Assembly: GCF_002093745.1 (NCBI RefSeq)
Contig: NZ_MTSB01000006.1
Span: 124,001 to 188,000, forward strand
Reading direction: 5' to 3'
Source of the DNA: Pseudomonas graminis
GTDB lineage: Bacteria > Pseudomonadota > Gammaproteobacteria > Pseudomonadales > Pseudomonadaceae
Length of the DNA stretch: 64,000 nucleotides
Positions 8,775-22,844 of this stretch are shown piece after piece. Each line of letters begins with the position of its first letter. The first letter of the stretch is position 1. Made by a program: the position numbers and the translations under genes. The notes beneath the pieces were generated by a model that did not search any database, was not told the origin of the DNA, and saw only the letters and a list, made by a program, of their open reading frames with translations.

Positions 8775-9542
8775 CTAGCTGACAGCGGCGCAAATCAATG
8801 TGATGCCGCGGGCTTGTATCTGTTCGCGTGCCTCGATAGACAGGCGATCATCAGTAATAAGGGTATGGATGCTGCTCCAGGGCAGCTCCAGATTGGGAAT
8901 TTTGCGACCGACCTTGTCGGCCTCGACCATGACCACGACTTCCCGGGCGACTTCAGCCATGACCCGGCTCAACCCCAGTAGTTCGTTGAAGGTCGTGGTG
9001 CCACGGACCAGATCAATGCCGTCTGCACCGATGAACAGTTGATCGAAGTCATAAGAGCGCAGCACCTGCTCGGCGACCTGGCCCTGAAAGGATTCGGAGT
9101 GCGGGTCCCATGTTCCGCCCGTCATCAGCAGTACAGGCTCATGCTCCAGATCCGTGAGGGCGCGCGCCACGTGCAGGGAGTTGGTCATGACCACCAGACC
9201 CGGCTGCTGGCCCAATTCGGGGATCAACGAAGCGGTAGTGCTACCACTGTCTACGATGATTCGAGCATGTTCACGAATCCTCAAGACTGCCGCCCGCGCG
9301 ATGGCCTGCTTGTATCGGGAAATCGGCTGGCTGCTGTCGTTGATAAGCTCGTGGGGCAATGGCACTGCACCACCGTAGCGGCGCAGCAACAACCCGTTGG
9401 TTTCAAGTGCGGCCAGATCCTTTCGAATCGTAACTTCTGAAGTTTCAAAACGCTTGGCCAGATCGTCAACACTCACTTCACCCTGCTCATTGAGCAAGGC
9501 AAGAATGTTGTGACGGCGTTGTGGCGTATTGCGCTTCGACAT
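8775..9542 (-). CDS. glmR: DeoR/GlpR-family transcriptional regulator GlmR
   Basis: This DeoR-type repressor is encoded just upstream of glmS; in P. aeruginosa the equivalent gene is glmR. The N-terminal winged HTH is visible (RRHNILALLNEQGEVSVDDL then TSEVTIRKDLAAL), followed by the sugar-phosphate-sensing domain with IIVDSGSTT and FIGADGID. I chose the ATG at 9542 (255 aa), which opens MSKRNTPQRRH and has TAAGG upstream, rather than a start 13 codons earlier at 9581 that lacks a clear ribosome site. It probably senses an amino-sugar phosphate and controls glmS or related genes; the ligand is not shown by sequence. Confidence 0.92.
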   Translation of the reverse strand: MSKRNTPQRRHNILALLNEQGEVSVDDLAKRFETSEVTIRKDLAALETNGLLLRRYGGAVPLPHELINDSSQPISRYKQAIARAAVLRIREHARIIVDSGSTTASLIPELGQQPGLVVMTNSLHVARALTDLEHEPVLLMTGGTWDPHSESFQGQVAEQVLRSYDFDQLFIGADGIDLVRGTTTFNELLGLSRVMAEVAREVVVMVEADKVGRKIPNLELPWSSIHTLITDDRLSIEAREQIQARGITLICAAVS

Positions 9543-9752
9543 GACGACCTTAAGTTTCGATTCGAAAGATAACGAAGGCAATCAAAACCTATTTTTAGGA
9601 TTGGGTCAAGGTTTGGGTGTGAGGCGATACCTTATGGTCCTGCACTGCGTGTTTTTGTGGAATGCACACCAGGCGCGTGAAGAGAAATTCTCTTAGCTCT
9701 TGGCGCCGGTGCTTAGTGTCCAGAGTTATACACAGGCCCACCGGAATGCATT

Positions 9753-9833
9753 TGGTGGGAGCGGACTTGTCCGCGAAGGCTATCCCAAGATTCTATGGCA
9801 TGAGAAAGCCTTCGCGGACGACTCCGCTCCTAC
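9753..9833. repeat. REPIN (two inverted REP sequences)
   Basis: A GGTGGGAGCGGACTTGTCC-type REP with CGCGAAGGCT (9753-9781) is followed by a spacer and the inverted copy AGCCTTCGCGG...CTCCGCTCCTACA (9807-9833). This is the Pseudomonas REP doublet, mobilised in trans by RAYT transposases. It sits in the glmU-glmR gap, where the transcript can fold into a long hairpin. Confidence 0.85.
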
Positions 9834-9855
9834 AATTCTTCGGACTGTGGATAAC

Positions 9856-11223
9856 TCAGTCTTTCTTGATTTTTACCGGCCGCTTCCAGCCTTCAATGTT
9901 GCGCTGGCGGGCGCGGGCCACGCCGAGTTGTTCAGCCGGAATGTTTTGAGTGATGGTCGAACCGGCTGCCGTGGTTGCACCATCAGAGATATCCACAGGC
10001 GCAACCAGCGAATTGTTCGAACCGATGAACACGTCAGCACCCAACGTCGTCTTGTGCTTGTTGGCCCCATCGTAGTTGCAGGTGATCGTACCAGCACCGA
10101 CGTTGGTACGCGCACCCACTTCGGCATCACCCAGATACGTAAGATGACCAACCTTGGCACCTTCGCCCAGGTTCGCATTTTTGAGTTCGACAAAGTTACC
10201 CACATGCGCCTTGGCACCCAGCACGCTGCCGGGCCGCAGCCGTGCAAACGGACCCGCGTCGCTGCCCTCGCCCAGCACTGCGCCATCAATATGGCTGTTG
10301 GCTTTGACAATCACACCCTTACGCAAGGTGCTGTCCTTGATGACGCAGTTAGGACCGATCACCACATCGTCTTCGATGACCACCTTGCCCTCGAGGATCA
10401 CGTTGATGTCGATCAGCACGTCCCGCCCGACACTGACGTCGCCGCGTACGTCGAATCGCGATGGGTCACGCAAGGTAACGCCGGCTGCCATCAAACGCCG
10501 TGCTTCACGCAACTGATAATGACGCTCCAGCTCCGACAACTGTTTGCGATCATTGGCTCCCTGCACTTCCATCGCATCGTGCGGCTGTTCGGTGGCAACC
10601 ATCAGACCGTCATTCACCGCCATCGCGATCACGTCCGTCAGGTAGTACTCACCCTGGGCGTTGTTGTTGGACAAGCGTCCGAGCCAGTCCTCCAGATGCA
10701 TGGCAGGCACCGCGAGAATGCCAGTGTTGCCTTCGGTGATGGCCTTCTGCGCATCGGTGGCATCCTTGTGCTCGACGATGGCACAGACACGCTGCTGATC
10801 ATCGCGAACAATACGACCGTAACCCGTAGGATCATCCAGCGTCACGGTCAGCAGGCCCAGTTGCTGTGGCGTTACAAGCTTGAGCAGGCGCTGGAGTGTT
10901 TCTACCTCGATCAACGGCACATCGCCGTACAGAATCAGCACGGTTTCAGCCGTTAGCGCTGGCAAAGCCTGAGCCACAGCGTGGCCAGTGCCCAGTTGCC
11001 TGTCTTGCATCACGAAATTCAGGTCATCGGCTGCCAGACGATCACGCACAGCATCCGCCCCATGACCGATCACCACATGTATTCCGACTGGGGATAACTG
11101 ACGTGCGCTGTGGATAACATGACCTAGCATGGAATTGCCCGCGACAGGGTGCAGAACTTTCGGCAGGGCCGAACGCATCCGGGTACCTTGGCCAGCAGCG
11201 AGAATAACGATATCGAGAGACAT
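9856..11223 (-). CDS. glmU: Bifunctional UDP-GlcNAc pyrophosphorylase / GlcN-1-P acetyltransferase
   Basis: GlmU acetylates glucosamine-1-phosphate and couples it to UTP to give UDP-GlcNAc, two steps after GlmS. The N-terminal uridyltransferase signature [19 protein letters not shown] is present (residues 7-25), with YGDVPLI at about 105. The C-terminal half (about 250-455) is a left-handed beta-helix of hexapeptide repeats ([21 protein letters not shown]). The 455-aa length is normal. It is separated from atpC by a bidirectional terminator and from glmR by a REPIN-containing gap. Confidence 0.98.
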   Translation of the reverse strand: MSLDIVILAAGQGTRMRSALPKVLHPVAGNSMLGHVIHSARQLSPVGIHVVIGHGADAVRDRLAADDLNFVMQDRQLGTGHAVAQALPALTAETVLILYGDVPLIEVETLQRLLKLVTPQQLGLLTVTLDDPTGYGRIVRDDQQRVCAIVEHKDATDAQKAITEGNTGILAVPAMHLEDWLGRLSNNNAQGEYYLTDVIAMAVNDGLMVATEQPHDAMEVQGANDRKQLSELERHYQLREARRLMAAGVTLRDPSRFDVRGDVSVGRDVLIDINVILEGKVVIEDDVVIGPNCVIKDSTLRKGVIVKANSHIDGAVLGEGSDAGPFARLRPGSVLGAKAHVGNFVELKNANLGEGAKVGHLTYLGDAEVGARTNVGAGTITCNYDGANKHKTTLGADVFIGSNNSLVAPVDISDGATTAAGSTITQNIPAEQLGVARARQRNIEGWKRPVKIKKD

Positions 11224-11292
11224 GATAGGACTACCAACTGAGCGGCAACCGGGCCAAGGGCGGGCTGTCTTGAAAGGGGAAATCTGAAAAAA

Positions 11293-11322
11293 GAAAAAGG
11301 GTAGCCGAAGCTACCCTTTTTC
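11293..11322. terminator. Bidirectional terminator between atpC and glmU
   Basis: GAAAAAGGGTAGC, loop CGAA and GCTACCCTTTTTC form a 13-bp stem flanked by A- and T-runs. It ends the atp operon on the minus strand, just before glmU. Confidence 0.9.
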
Positions 11323-11348
11323 TCAATCGCGCACAGGAGCCAGCGGGG

Positions 11349-11774
11349 TTAGCCGCCAAACTTCTTGCGAATTTGCTGAACGGTGCGCAGCTGAGCTGCA
11401 GCCTCGGCCAGACGAGCAGTGGCAGATCCGTAATCGAAATCTGCGCCTTTTTCGTTCAGGGCCTTCTCGGCAGCCGATACGGCAGCCTGAGCAGAAGCTT
11501 CGTCCAGGTCGGCAGCACGTTGCACAGTGTCGGCAAGCACCTTGACCATGTTCGGCTGAACCTCAAGGAAACCACCGGAAATGTAAAACACCTCCGCTTC
11601 CCCACCCTGCTTGATCAAGCGGATCGGGCCCGGCTTCAGATTAGTGATCAGCGGCGCGTGGCCTGGAGCGATACCGATATCACCCAGGTTGCCGTGCGCA
11701 ATCACCATCTCGACCAGACCGGAGAAGATTTCCCCTTCCGCGCTGACGATGTCGCAATGGACTGTCATAGCCAT
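11349..11774 (-). CDS. atpC: ATP synthase F1 epsilon subunit
   Basis: This 141-aa protein is the last gene of the atp operon. Epsilon links gamma to the c-ring and inhibits ATP hydrolysis through its C-terminal helices. The N-terminal beta-sandwich ([16 protein letters not shown]) and the C-terminal Ala-rich two-helix region (about residues 90-141) are visible. It lies 44 bp after atpD and is followed by a strong terminator. Confidence 0.97.
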   Translation of the reverse strand: MAMTVHCDIVSAEGEIFSGLVEMVIAHGNLGDIGIAPGHAPLITNLKPGPIRLIKQGGEAEVFYISGGFLEVQPNMVKVLADTVQRAADLDEASAQAAVSAAEKALNEKGADFDYGSATARLAEAAAQLRTVQQIRKKFGG

Positions 11775-11818
11775 TTGCTTGCCTCAACCTAATTAGCGCC
11801 CGTTTCCGGGCGCCGGGA

Positions 11819-13210
<1,392 letters not shown>

Positions 13211-13225
13211 CTAATATTTGAACCG

Positions 13226-14086
13226 TTAAACCGCGGCAGCGCCGCCGACGATTTCCGAGATCTCTTGGGTGATCGCTGCCTGACGCGCCTTGTTGTAGAT
13301 CAACTGCAAATCGCTGATCAAATCACCGGCGTTGTCTGTGGCGTTCTTCATCGCGATCATCCGCGCTGCTTGTTCAGCTGCGTTGTTCTCGACCACCGCC
13401 TGGTACACCTGCGATTCCACGTAGCGAACCATCAGGCCGTCTAGCAGCTCTTTGGCGTCGGGTTCGTAGAGATAGTCCCAGTGGTGCTTGAGCCCTTGAT
13501 CCGGGGTTGCCACCAGCGGAATCAATTGCTCCACTGTGGGTTGCTGGGTCATGGTGTTGATGAACTTGTTGGATACCACGGACAGGCGATCAATACGGCC
13601 ATCCAGGTAGGCATCCAGCATCACCTTGACGCTGCCGATCAAATCATTGATCGACGGCTCTTCGCCCAGGTGGCTGATCGCAGCGACGACGTTACCGCCG
13701 AAGTTGCGGAAAAATGCCGCACCTTTGCTGCCGACCACGCACAGATCGATCTCTACACCGTTTTCACGGTTCACCGCCATGTCCTTGACCAAAGTCTTGA
13801 ACAGGTTGGTATTCAAGCCACCACACAGACCACGGTCACTGCTCACAACGACATAACCGACACGCTTGACTGTGCGCTCGATCATGAACGGGTGGCGATA
13901 CTCCGGGTTGGCGTTTGCCAGATGACCAATCACCTGACGAATGCGCTCCGCGTAAGGACGGCTAGCAGCCATGCGCATTTGAGCCTTGCGCATTTTGCTG
14001 ACCGCCACTTTTTCCATGGCGCTGGTGATCTTTTGCGTGCTTTTGATGCTCGCAATCTTGCTGCGAATCTCTTTTGCGCCTGCCAT
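13226..14086 (-). CDS. atpG: ATP synthase F1 gamma subunit
   Basis: The central rotor shaft, 286 aa. The conserved N-terminal helix ([20 protein letters not shown]) and C-terminal helix ([20 protein letters not shown]) that form the coiled coil are both evident, with [11 protein letters not shown] in between. It is 27 bp before atpD. Confidence 0.98.
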   Translation of the reverse strand: MAGAKEIRSKIASIKSTQKITSAMEKVAVSKMRKAQMRMAASRPYAERIRQVIGHLANANPEYRHPFMIERTVKRVGYVVVSSDRGLCGGLNTNLFKTLVKDMAVNRENGVEIDLCVVGSKGAAFFRNFGGNVVAAISHLGEEPSINDLIGSVKVMLDAYLDGRIDRLSVVSNKFINTMTQQPTVEQLIPLVATPDQGLKHHWDYLYEPDAKELLDGLMVRYVESQVYQAVVENNAAEQAARMIAMKNATDNAGDLISDLQLIYNKARQAAITQEISEIVGGAAAV

Positions 14087-14136
14087 GTAACACCTATCAG
14101 GTTAGCAAGCGGGAGCCTTGCGGCCCCCGCTGCGGC

Positions 14137-15681
14137 TTACCAGGTTTGGGTGGCCTTGAACTTCTCGATACCGGCTTTCATGCCAGCATCGATCTCGTCA
14201 TTGAAGTCACCCTTCACGTTGATCTTCGCCATCAAATCGGCGTGATCGCGGTTGAAGTAAGCAATCAGCGCTTGTTCAAAGCTACCGATCTTGGCGATTT
14301 CGACGTCAGTCAGGAACCCACGCTCAGCGGCATACAGCGACAGCGCCATGTCAGCGATTGACATTGGTGCGTATTGCTTCTGCTTCATCAGCTCGGTAAC
14401 GCGCTGACCATGCTCAAGTTGCTTACGGGTCGCTTCGTCCAGGTCAGAAGCAAACTGGGCGAATGCCGCCAGTTCACGGTACTGAGCCAGAGCGGTACGG
14501 ATACCACCGGAGAGCTTCTTGATGATCTTGGTCTGAGCGGCACCACCCACACGGGATACCGAAACACCGGCGTTCACAGCCGGACGGATGCCGGAGTTGA
14601 ACATGGCCGATTCCAGGAAGATCTGACCGTCGGTGATGGAAATCACGTTGGTCGGAACGAACGCGGAAACGTCGCCAGCCTGGGTTTCGATGATCGGCAG
14701 TGCGGTCAGGGAACCGGTTTTGCCGGTCACTGCGCCGTTGGTGAACTTCTCTACGTACTCTTCGGAAACACGCGATGCGCGCTCCAGCAGACGGGAGTGG
14801 AGATAGAACACGTCGCCCGGGTAAGCTTCACGGCCTGGCGGACGGCGCAGCAGCAGGGAAATCTGGCGGTAAGCCACTGCTTGCTTGGACAGATCGTCAT
14901 AAACGATCAGCGCGTCTTCACCGCGGTCGCGGAAGAATTCACCCATGGTGCAACCCGAGTACGGTGCAAGGAATTGCAGCGCAGCGGATTCGGAAGCACT
15001 TGCAGCCACGACGATGGTGTTAGCCAAGGCGCCGTTTTCTTCGAGCTTGCGAACAACGTTGGCAATGGTCGATTGCTTCTGACCAATGGCTACGTAGACG
15101 CAGAAGATGCCGCTGTTCTTCTGGTTGATGATTGCGTCGATGGCCAGAGCGGTCTTACCGATCTGACGGTCACCGATGATCAGCTCACGCTGGCCACGGC
15201 CGACAGGAATCATGGCATCGACAGCCTTGTAGCCAGTCTGTACAGGCTGGTCTACCGACTTACGCCAGATCACGCCTGGAGCAACTTTCTCGACCGCATC
15301 GGTCTCGGTGTTGTTCAGCGGACCTTTGCCGTCAACTGGATTACCCAGTGCATCGACAACGCGACCCAGCAGTTCCTTACCCACCGGAACCTCGAGGATG
15401 CGGCCAGTACACTTGGCGCTCATGCCTTCAGCCAGAGTCGTGTAAGCGCCCAGTACAACGGCACCTACGGAGTCTTGCTCAAGGTTCAGCGCCATACCGT
15501 AGACGCCGCCCGGAAACTCGATCATCTCGCCGTACATTACGTCGGCCAGACCGTGAATCCGCACGATGCCGTCAGATACGCTGACGACTGTGCCTTCGTT
15601 ACGGGCTTGGGAGGTTACATCGAGCTTGTCGATGCGACCCTTGATGATTTCACTTATTTCGGAAGGATTGAGTTGCTGCAT
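14137..15681 (-). CDS. atpA: ATP synthase F1 alpha subunit
   Basis: The non-catalytic nucleotide-binding subunit, 514 aa. The Walker [14 protein letters not shown], the ATP-site segment [16 protein letters not shown] and the N-terminal [13 protein letters not shown] that contacts delta are visible. The length and the operon position between atpH and atpG are standard. Confidence 0.99.
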   Translation of the reverse strand: MQQLNPSEISEIIKGRIDKLDVTSQARNEGTVVSVSDGIVRIHGLADVMYGEMIEFPGGVYGMALNLEQDSVGAVVLGAYTTLAEGMSAKCTGRILEVPVGKELLGRVVDALGNPVDGKGPLNNTETDAVEKVAPGVIWRKSVDQPVQTGYKAVDAMIPVGRGQRELIIGDRQIGKTALAIDAIINQKNSGIFCVYVAIGQKQSTIANVVRKLEENGALANTIVVAASASESAALQFLAPYSGCTMGEFFRDRGEDALIVYDDLSKQAVAYRQISLLLRRPPGREAYPGDVFYLHSRLLERASRVSEEYVEKFTNGAVTGKTGSLTALPIIETQAGDVSAFVPTNVISITDGQIFLESAMFNSGIRPAVNAGVSVSRVGGAAQTKIIKKLSGGIRTALAQYRELAAFAQFASDLDEATRKQLEHGQRVTELMKQKQYAPMSIADMALSLYAAERGFLTDVEIAKIGSFEQALIAYFNRDHADLMAKINVKGDFNDEIDAGMKAGIEKFKATQTW

Positions 15682-15702
15682 TGCTCTGCTGCCCCTTCAA
15701 AC

Positions 15703-16239
15703 TCAAGATTTCAATGCTTCGGCTAGTTGCGCGATTTTGCCGCGAACTGAGCCATCGATAACCAGGTCGCCGGCGCGGATTACGACACCCCCTATGAGAG
15801 AGGCATCCTCCGCAGCATGCAGGCGCACTTCCCGGCCGAGCCGTGCACTGAGAACCTTGGCGAGTTTGTCTTGCTGTTCTTGGTTCAATGCAAAAGCACT
15901 GGTGACATCCACATCGACCGATTTTTCCTGCTCGGCCTTGTACAGGTCGAACAGTTCGGCGATCTCCGGCAAAAGCGGGAGACGGTCGTTTTCAGCAACG
16001 ACATGGATGAAATTCTGTGCCTTGGCATCGAACTTGTCGCCACACACTTCAATAAAAGTGGTGGCCTTTTGTGCGCTCGTCAGTCGCGGGGCCTTGAGCA
16101 TGCGCTGCATGGTGTCGTCTTGCGACACCGCAGCAGCCAGGCCGAGCATGGCTGACCAATTGGCCAGTTGCTGGTGGGCCTGCGCATGCTCGAAGGCCGC
16201 CTTCGCGTAAGGTCGGGCCAACGTGGTCAGTTCTGCCAT
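15703..16239 (-). CDS. atpH: ATP synthase F1 delta subunit
   Basis: The stator protein (178 aa) that joins the F1 head to the b-subunit stalk. The N-terminal six-helix domain starts [13 protein letters not shown], and the C-terminal segment [20 protein letters not shown] is the family signature. It is 12 bp after atpF. Confidence 0.98.
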   Translation of the reverse strand: MAELTTLARPYAKAAFEHAQAHQQLANWSAMLGLAAAVSQDDTMQRMLKAPRLTSAQKATTFIEVCGDKFDAKAQNFIHVVAENDRLPLLPEIAELFDLYKAEQEKSVDVDVTSAFALNQEQQDKLAKVLSARLGREVRLHAAEDASLIGGVVIRAGDLVIDGSVRGKIAQLAEALKS

Positions 16240-16251
16240 GATCGCCCTCGC

Positions 16252-16722
16252 TTAAATTTCAGCAGCCAGTTTGTTAACCAGCTCCGCGTGCGCGTTTTGA
16301 TCGATTGTGGCACCCAGGATCTTCTCGGCACCATTGACTGCCAGGCTACCCAACTGGGCGCGCAAGGCGTCTTTGACGCTGTTCAGTTCCTGCTCGATCT
16401 CGGCCTGAGCCTGAGCCTTCACACGGTCAGCTTCAACGCGTGCCGTTTCACGGGCCTCGTCGACAATCTGAGTACCGCGTTTCTTGGCTTGCTCAATGAT
16501 CTCGGCTGCTTGAGCCTTAGCTTCGCGCAGTTGTTGACCCACTTTGTCTTGGGCCAACTCCAGGTCGCGAGCTGCTCGGGAAGCAGCGTCCAGTCCATCC
16601 GCGATCTTCTTCTGACGTTCGTGCAAAGCAGCGATGACCGGAGGCCACACGTACTTCATGCAGAACAGCACAAAGATGAAGAACGCAACGGACTGACCAA
16701 TCAGGGTTGCATTAATGTTCAC
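16252..16722 (-). CDS. atpF: ATP synthase F0 b subunit
   Basis: The peripheral stalk (156 aa), with one N-terminal membrane helix (about residues 6-26, [20 protein letters not shown]) followed by a long charged coiled coil rich in Ala, Glu and Lys. It anchors delta and alpha to subunit a. Confidence 0.98.
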   Translation of the reverse strand: MNINATLIGQSVAFFIFVLFCMKYVWPPVIAALHERQKKIADGLDAASRAARDLELAQDKVGQQLREAKAQAAEIIEQAKKRGTQIVDEARETARVEADRVKAQAQAEIEQELNSVKDALRAQLGSLAVNGAEKILGATIDQNAHAELVNKLAAEI

Positions 16723-16779
16723 GCCAACACCTCGCTCGTTCGTTGTCCATCACACCAATCAACTCGAAAAGTCGAGTGA

Positions 16780-17052
<273 letters not shown>

Positions 17053-17125
17053 TTACGTCGTATTGGTTAGGTTTTATTAATTGAAGCGGTAAAACAAAAT
17101 CATTTTTACATCAGCCCTTGCGGGC

Positions 17126-17150
17126 ACTGCCTCGCCGATGGCGAGGCAGT
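17126..17150. other. Hairpin in the atpB-atpE spacer
   Basis: ACTGCCTCGC, a 5-nt loop and GCGAGGCAGT form a perfect 10-bp stem just after atpB, with no T-run. An mRNA stabiliser or processing element upstream of the highly expressed atpE is more likely than a terminator. Confidence 0.5.
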
Positions 17151-17175
17151 CATCAGATACGTCCTGAGACGAATC

Positions 17176-18469
<1,294 letters not shown>

Positions 18470-18615
18470 CGCAATTGCTCCTTTCATGTCGGTCGCCATA
18501 ATCAATAACTTGGCATAATTTGTGCCGACAAAATGCGCGCAGAGTATAGGGGCGGTTCGGCCCCTATTCAACAGTCGGGTAGTGATTTCCGACTATACGC
18601 TACAGAGCAATTGTT

Positions 18616-19488
18616 TCAGCGGATGTGGGCAAGCACCCCTTGAAGCTCGTCGAGCGAGTTGTAACGGATCACCAGTTGCCCCTTGCCCTTCTGTCCGTGA
18701 CGAATTTGCACCGCGGAGCCCAAACGCTCGGCCAGGCGCTGTTCGAGCCGGCTGATGTCGGGATCTGCCTTGGCCGGTTCTGCTGCCTCAGGCTTGCCAC
18801 TCAGCCACTGCCTGACCAGTGCTTCAGTCTGGCGTACGGTCAGCCCGCGTGCGACAACGTGTCGCGCCCCTTCGACCTGTCGATCTTCACCCAGGCCGAG
18901 CAACGCACGGGCGTGACCCATTTCGAGGTCGCCATGAGACAGCATGGTCTTGATGGCTTCAGGCAAGGCAATCAGGCGCAACAGGTTGGCCACACTGACG
19001 CGCGACTTGCCGACGGCATCTGCCACCTGCTGCTGGGTCAGTTGAAACTCCTGCTGCAAGCGCTGCAACGCCATGGCTTCTTCGATCGGGTTCAGGTCTT
19101 CGCGCTGAATGTTCTCGATCAACGCCATCGCAATGGCGGTTTCGTCCGGTACATCACGAACCATCGCCGGAATCGTCTCGACACCCGCCTGTTGGCTCGC
19201 CCGCCAGCGACGTTCACCGGCGATGATTTCAAAACGGTTGTCACCGATGGGACGAACCACGATCGGCTGCATCACGCCCTGCGACTTGATCGATTGCGCG
19301 AGTTCTTCCAGCGCCTGCGGGTCCATGTCACGGCGCGGCTGGTATTTGCCGCGCTGGATCAGGTCCAGCGGCACATGCTGCAACTCACTTGGCGGAGCCT
19401 TGACGGCCTGCTCTTCCAGCGAACTGACGGTTGGACTGCTCAGAAGTGCGTCCAACCCACGTCCGAGACCTCGTTTCTTGACGGCCAT
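18616..19488 (-). CDS. parB: Chromosome-partitioning protein ParB
   Basis: This 290-aa protein binds parS sites near the origin and spreads by CTP-dependent clamping. The N-terminal KRGLGRGLDALLS, the CTP-binding GERRWRAS motif and the central HTH (TQQQVADAVGKSRVSVANLLRL) are visible, with a C-terminal dimerisation domain. It is 9 bp after parA. Confidence 0.98.
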   Translation of the reverse strand: MAVKKRGLGRGLDALLSSPTVSSLEEQAVKAPPSELQHVPLDLIQRGKYQPRRDMDPQALEELAQSIKSQGVMQPIVVRPIGDNRFEIIAGERRWRASQQAGVETIPAMVRDVPDETAIAMALIENIQREDLNPIEEAMALQRLQQEFQLTQQQVADAVGKSRVSVANLLRLIALPEAIKTMLSHGDLEMGHARALLGLGEDRQVEGARHVVARGLTVRQTEALVRQWLSGKPEAAEPAKADPDISRLEQRLAERLGSAVQIRHGQKGKGQLVIRYNSLDELQGVLAHIR

Positions 19489-19497
19489 GGGAATTCC

Positions 19498-20289
19498 TTA
19501 GGTTGGCTGAGCGGTTTTAGCGCCGCGACGTTGACGACGAACCAGTTCACTTGCCAGGGCCAGATAAGCCAGCGCACCGCGGGACGATTTGTCATACGCC
19601 AGCACAGGCATTCCGAAACTCGGCGCCTCGGCCAGCCTGATGTTTCTCGGAATCACCGTGTCGTACAGCTGCTCGCCAAAGTGTTCCTTGAGCTGCGCCG
19701 AGACATCGTTGATCAGGCTCAGGCGCGGATCATACATTGTGCGCAGCAGCCCTTCGATTTTCAGCTGCGGGTTAAGCAGCTCGCCGATGCGCTTGATGTT
19801 ATCCACAAGGTCGCTGAGACCTTCCAGTGCGAAGTACTCGCATTGCATGGGGATGATCACGCCATCGGCCGCAACCAGCGCGTTAAGCGTTAGCATCGAC
19901 AGCGAGGGCGGACAGTCGATCAGGATGTAATCGTAATTTTCGCGAATAGGCGCCAACGCGTTGCGCAGACGACTCTCCTTCATCTGCATTTCGAGCAGGA
20001 CCACTTCGCCCGCCGTCAGATCACGGTTGGCCGGCAGCAACTGATAACCGCCGTGCTCCGAAAACTGCATGGCCTCGCCCAGATCGCATTCGCCGATCAA
20101 CAGGTCGTAGACCGAGTTTTCAAGGTTGTGTTTATCCACACCGCTGCCCATGGTCGCATTACCCTGGGGATCGAGATCGATCAGCAGCACGCGGCGCTTG
20201 GTCGCGACCAGTGACGCGGCGAGGTTGATGCACGTGGTGGTCTTGCCTACCCCACCTTTCTGGTTCGCTATCGCGAATACCTTAGCCAT
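19498..20289 (-). CDS. parA: Chromosome-partitioning ATPase ParA (Soj)
   Basis: A Walker-type ATPase that drives origin segregation with ParB. The deviant Walker A KGGVGKTT and the Walker B-like IDCPPSLS are visible. I chose the conserved start MAKVFAIANQ at 20289 (263 aa); an in-frame ATG at 20307 would add six residues and overlap the rsmG stop. It is followed closely by parB. Confidence 0.96.
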   Translation of the reverse strand: MAKVFAIANQKGGVGKTTTCINLAASLVATKRRVLLIDLDPQGNATMGSGVDKHNLENSVYDLLIGECDLGEAMQFSEHGGYQLLPANRDLTAGEVVLLEMQMKESRLRNALAPIRENYDYILIDCPPSLSMLTLNALVAADGVIIPMQCEYFALEGLSDLVDNIKRIGELLNPQLKIEGLLRTMYDPRLSLINDVSAQLKEHFGEQLYDTVIPRNIRLAEAPSFGMPVLAYDKSSRGALAYLALASELVRRQRRGAKTAQPT

Positions 20290-20307
20290 TCTTGCTTGTG
20301 TTCCCAA

Positions 20308-20952
20308 TCATGCCGTGCGGCGCAGTATCAGCAGATGGCGTTGGCCTTGGCAACCCGGAACGGTCAAGGCCTGTGCGCTATCGAGGTGAAAATCCGAGGG
20401 CAATGCTACCAGTTCATCGGCAGGATGCAGACCCTTCATCGCCAACCAGCGCGTATTGACGTCGCCCATGTGACGCGTCCAGCCCGTGAAGTCTTCCAGG
20501 CTGCTGAACGCACGGGAGATGATCCCGTCGAACGGCGCATCGGGCTGATAATTTTCTGCACGGCTGTGGATAACTTCAAGATTCTCCAGTTTCAGCTCCA
20601 GTTTGACCTGTGTCTGAAACCGGGTCTTCTTGCCATTGCTGTCCAGCAACGAAACTTTTCGCTCCGGAAACAGGATGGCCATGGGAATGCCGGGCATCCC
20701 ACCGCCGCTGCCGACATCCATCCAGCGAGTACCTTCGATGAATGGCACTACGCTGAGGCTGTCGAGCAGATGTCTCGATACCATTTCGTCGGGATCGCGC
20801 ACCGCAGTCAGGTTGTAAGCCTTGTTCCACTTGATCAGCAGCGCCAGGTAGGCCAGCAATTGATCATGCTGGGTCTGCGTCAGCTCGATCCCCAACTGTC
20901 GGGCACCGGTGGATAACTCTTCGGCGTGCTGCGGGGTGACCATAGAACTCAA
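20308..20952 (-). CDS. rsmG: 16S rRNA (guanine527-N7)-methyltransferase
   Basis: This 214-aa SAM-dependent enzyme methylates G527 of 16S rRNA. The motif [16 protein letters not shown] (about residues 78-92) and [13 protein letters not shown] at the N-terminus are typical. The start overlaps the mnmG stop by a few bases. It lies between mnmG and parA. Confidence 0.97.
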   Translation of the reverse strand: MSSMVTPQHAEELSTGARQLGIELTQTQHDQLLAYLALLIKWNKAYNLTAVRDPDEMVSRHLLDSLSVVPFIEGTRWMDVGSGGGMPGIPMAILFPERKVSLLDSNGKKTRFQTQVKLELKLENLEVIHSRAENYQPDAPFDGIISRAFSSLEDFTGWTRHMGDVNTRWLAMKGLHPADELVALPSDFHLDSAQALTVPGCQGQRHLLILRRTA

Positions 20953-22844
20953 GCGCTTTGCTCCAACTGACGGCCCGCGCCGCGTTTTTTCAAATGAATC
21001 ATCAACAGGGAAATCGCCGCAGGCGTGACACCCGGGATACGCGAGGCCTGGCCAAGCGTCTCCGGACGAGTTATCCCCAGCTTGCTTTGAATTTCTTTCG
21101 ACAGGCCGGAAATGCCGTCGTAGTCGATGTCTTCTGGCAAACGGGTGTCTTCGCTGGCGCGAAGCCGGGCAATTTCATCTTGCTGACGGTCAATGTACCC
21201 GGCGTATTTGGTTTTGATCTCGACCTGCTCGGCGACCTGCGGATCGGTGCAACCCTGGCCGGTGATGCTGATCAGGCTGGCGTAATCGATTTCCGGACGT
21301 GTAAGCAGGTTGAGCAGATTGTATTCATGAGTCAGCGGTGTGCCGAAGTGGGCGGCAATCGCATCACCCTGTTCGGTGCCAGGGCGAACCCAGGTGCTTT
21401 TCAGGCGTTGCTCTTCCTGTTCGATGCTTTCGCGTTTGGTGCAGAACGCCGCCCAGCGGGCGTCGTCGACCAGACCCAGCTCGCGACCTTTTTCGGTCAG
21501 ACGAAGGTCCGCGTTGTCTTCGCGCAAGATCAGGCGGTACTCGGCCCGTGATGTGAACATCCGGTAAGGCTCTTGCGTGCCGAGGGTAATCAGGTCGTCG
21601 ACCAGCACGCCGATGTACGCCTCATCGCGGCGCGGGCACCAGCTGTCTCGGCCCTGCGCGCGCAGTGCAGCGTTGGTCCCGGCCAGCAAACCTTGCGCTC
21701 CCGCTTCCTCGTACCCGGTGGTTCCGTTGATCTGCCCGGCGAAGAACAAACCGCCGATGACCTTGGTTTCCAGGCTGTATTTCAAGTCACGGGGGTCGAA
21801 ATAATCATATTCGATGGCATAGCCGGGGCGAACGATGTGTGCGTTTTCCATTCCGCGAATCGAACGCACGATCTGCAACTGCACGTCGAAGGGCAACGAG
21901 GTGGAAATACCGTTCGGGTACAGCTCATGAGTGGTCAGCCCTTCCGGTTCGATGAAAACCTGGTGGCTTTCCTTGTCGGCGAAGCGATGGATCTTGTCTT
22001 CGATCGACGGGCAGTAGCGCGGGCCAATGCCTTCGATCACACCGGAATACATCGGTGAACGATCGAGGTTGGACGCGATGATTTCATGAGTGCGGGCGTT
22101 GGTGTGGGTGATCCAGCAGCTGACCTGCGGCGGATGCTGTTCCTTGGAACCCAAAAACGACATGACAGGGATCGGGGTATCGCCCGGTTGTTCAGTCATG
22201 ACCGAAAAATCGACAGAGCGCCCGTCGATGCGTGGCGGCGTTCCGGTTTTCAATCGTCCGACACGCAGCGGCAGCTCGCGTAGCCGCTGGGCAAGGGCAA
22301 TCGACGGAGGATCCCCTGCTCGGCCACCAGAATAGTTCTGCATGCCGATGTGGATAAGTCCACCGAGAAAAGTGCCGGTCGTGAGTACCACAGAATCGGC
22401 AAAGATCCGCATGCCCATCTGGGTGACTACGCCGCGAACCTGATCCTGCTCGACGATGAGGTCATCGCAGGCTTGCTGAAATATCCACAGGTTGGGCTGA
22501 TTTTCGAGCGTTTCGCGAATCGCCGCTTTGTACAACACACGATCTGCCTGCGCACGAGTCGCCCGTACAGCCGGGCCTTTGCGGCTGTTCAGCACGCGAA
22601 ACTGGATACCACCCTTGTCGGTGGCCATCGCCATCGCACCGCCGAGGGCATCGATTTCCTTGACCAGGTGGCTCTTTCCTATGCCACCGATAGCCGGGTT
22701 GCAGCTCATCTGGCCAAGCGTTTCCACGTTGTGCGTCAACAGCAGGGTTTTGACACCCATGCGTGCCGACGCCAGTGCGGCCTCGGTACCGGCATGACCG
22801 CCACCGATGACGATCACTTCAAAACGGGAAGGGAAATCCACCAC
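20949..22844 (-). CDS. mnmG: tRNA uridine-5-carboxymethylaminomethyl synthesis enzyme MnmG
   Basis: The FAD-binding partner of MnmE (631 aa), forming cmnm5U at wobble position 34 of certain tRNAs. The FAD fingerprint [19 protein letters not shown] (about residues 12-30), [15 protein letters not shown] and the C-terminal MnmE-binding domain are visible. Upstream is the 589-bp DnaA-box-rich gap. Confidence 0.98.
   Translation of the reverse strand: MVDFPSRFEVIVIGGGHAGTEAALASARMGVKTLLLTHNVETLGQMSCNPAIGGIGKSHLVKEIDALGGAMAMATDKGGIQFRVLNSRKGPAVRATRAQADRVLYKAAIRETLENQPNLWIFQQACDDLIVEQDQVRGVVTQMGMRIFADSVVLTTGTFLGGLIHIGMQNYSGGRAGDPPSIALAQRLRELPLRVGRLKTGTPPRIDGRSVDFSVMTEQPGDTPIPVMSFLGSKEQHPPQVSCWITHTNARTHEIIASNLDRSPMYSGVIEGIGPRYCPSIEDKIHRFADKESHQVFIEPEGLTTHELYPNGISTSLPFDVQLQIVRSIRGMENAHIVRPGYAIEYDYFDPRDLKYSLETKVIGGLFFAGQINGTTGYEEAGAQGLLAGTNAALRAQGRDSWCPRRDEAYIGVLVDDLITLGTQEPYRMFTSRAEYRLILREDNADLRLTEKGRELGLVDDARWAAFCTKRESIEQEEQRLKSTWVRPGTEQGDAIAAHFGTPLTHEYNLLNLLTRPEIDYASLISITGQGCTDPQVAEQVEIKTKYAGYIDRQQDEIARLRASEDTRLPEDIDYDGISGLSKEIQSKLGITRPETLGQASRIPGVTPAAISLLMIHLKKRGAGRQLEQSA

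Noticed and set aside
7497..8981. 494-codon plus-strand ORF
   Set aside because: Antisense to glmS and glmR; His/Gln/Val-rich composition typical of GC-rich shadow frames.
9700..10956. 418-codon plus-strand ORF
   Set aside because: Antisense to glmU and running through the REPIN; no motifs.
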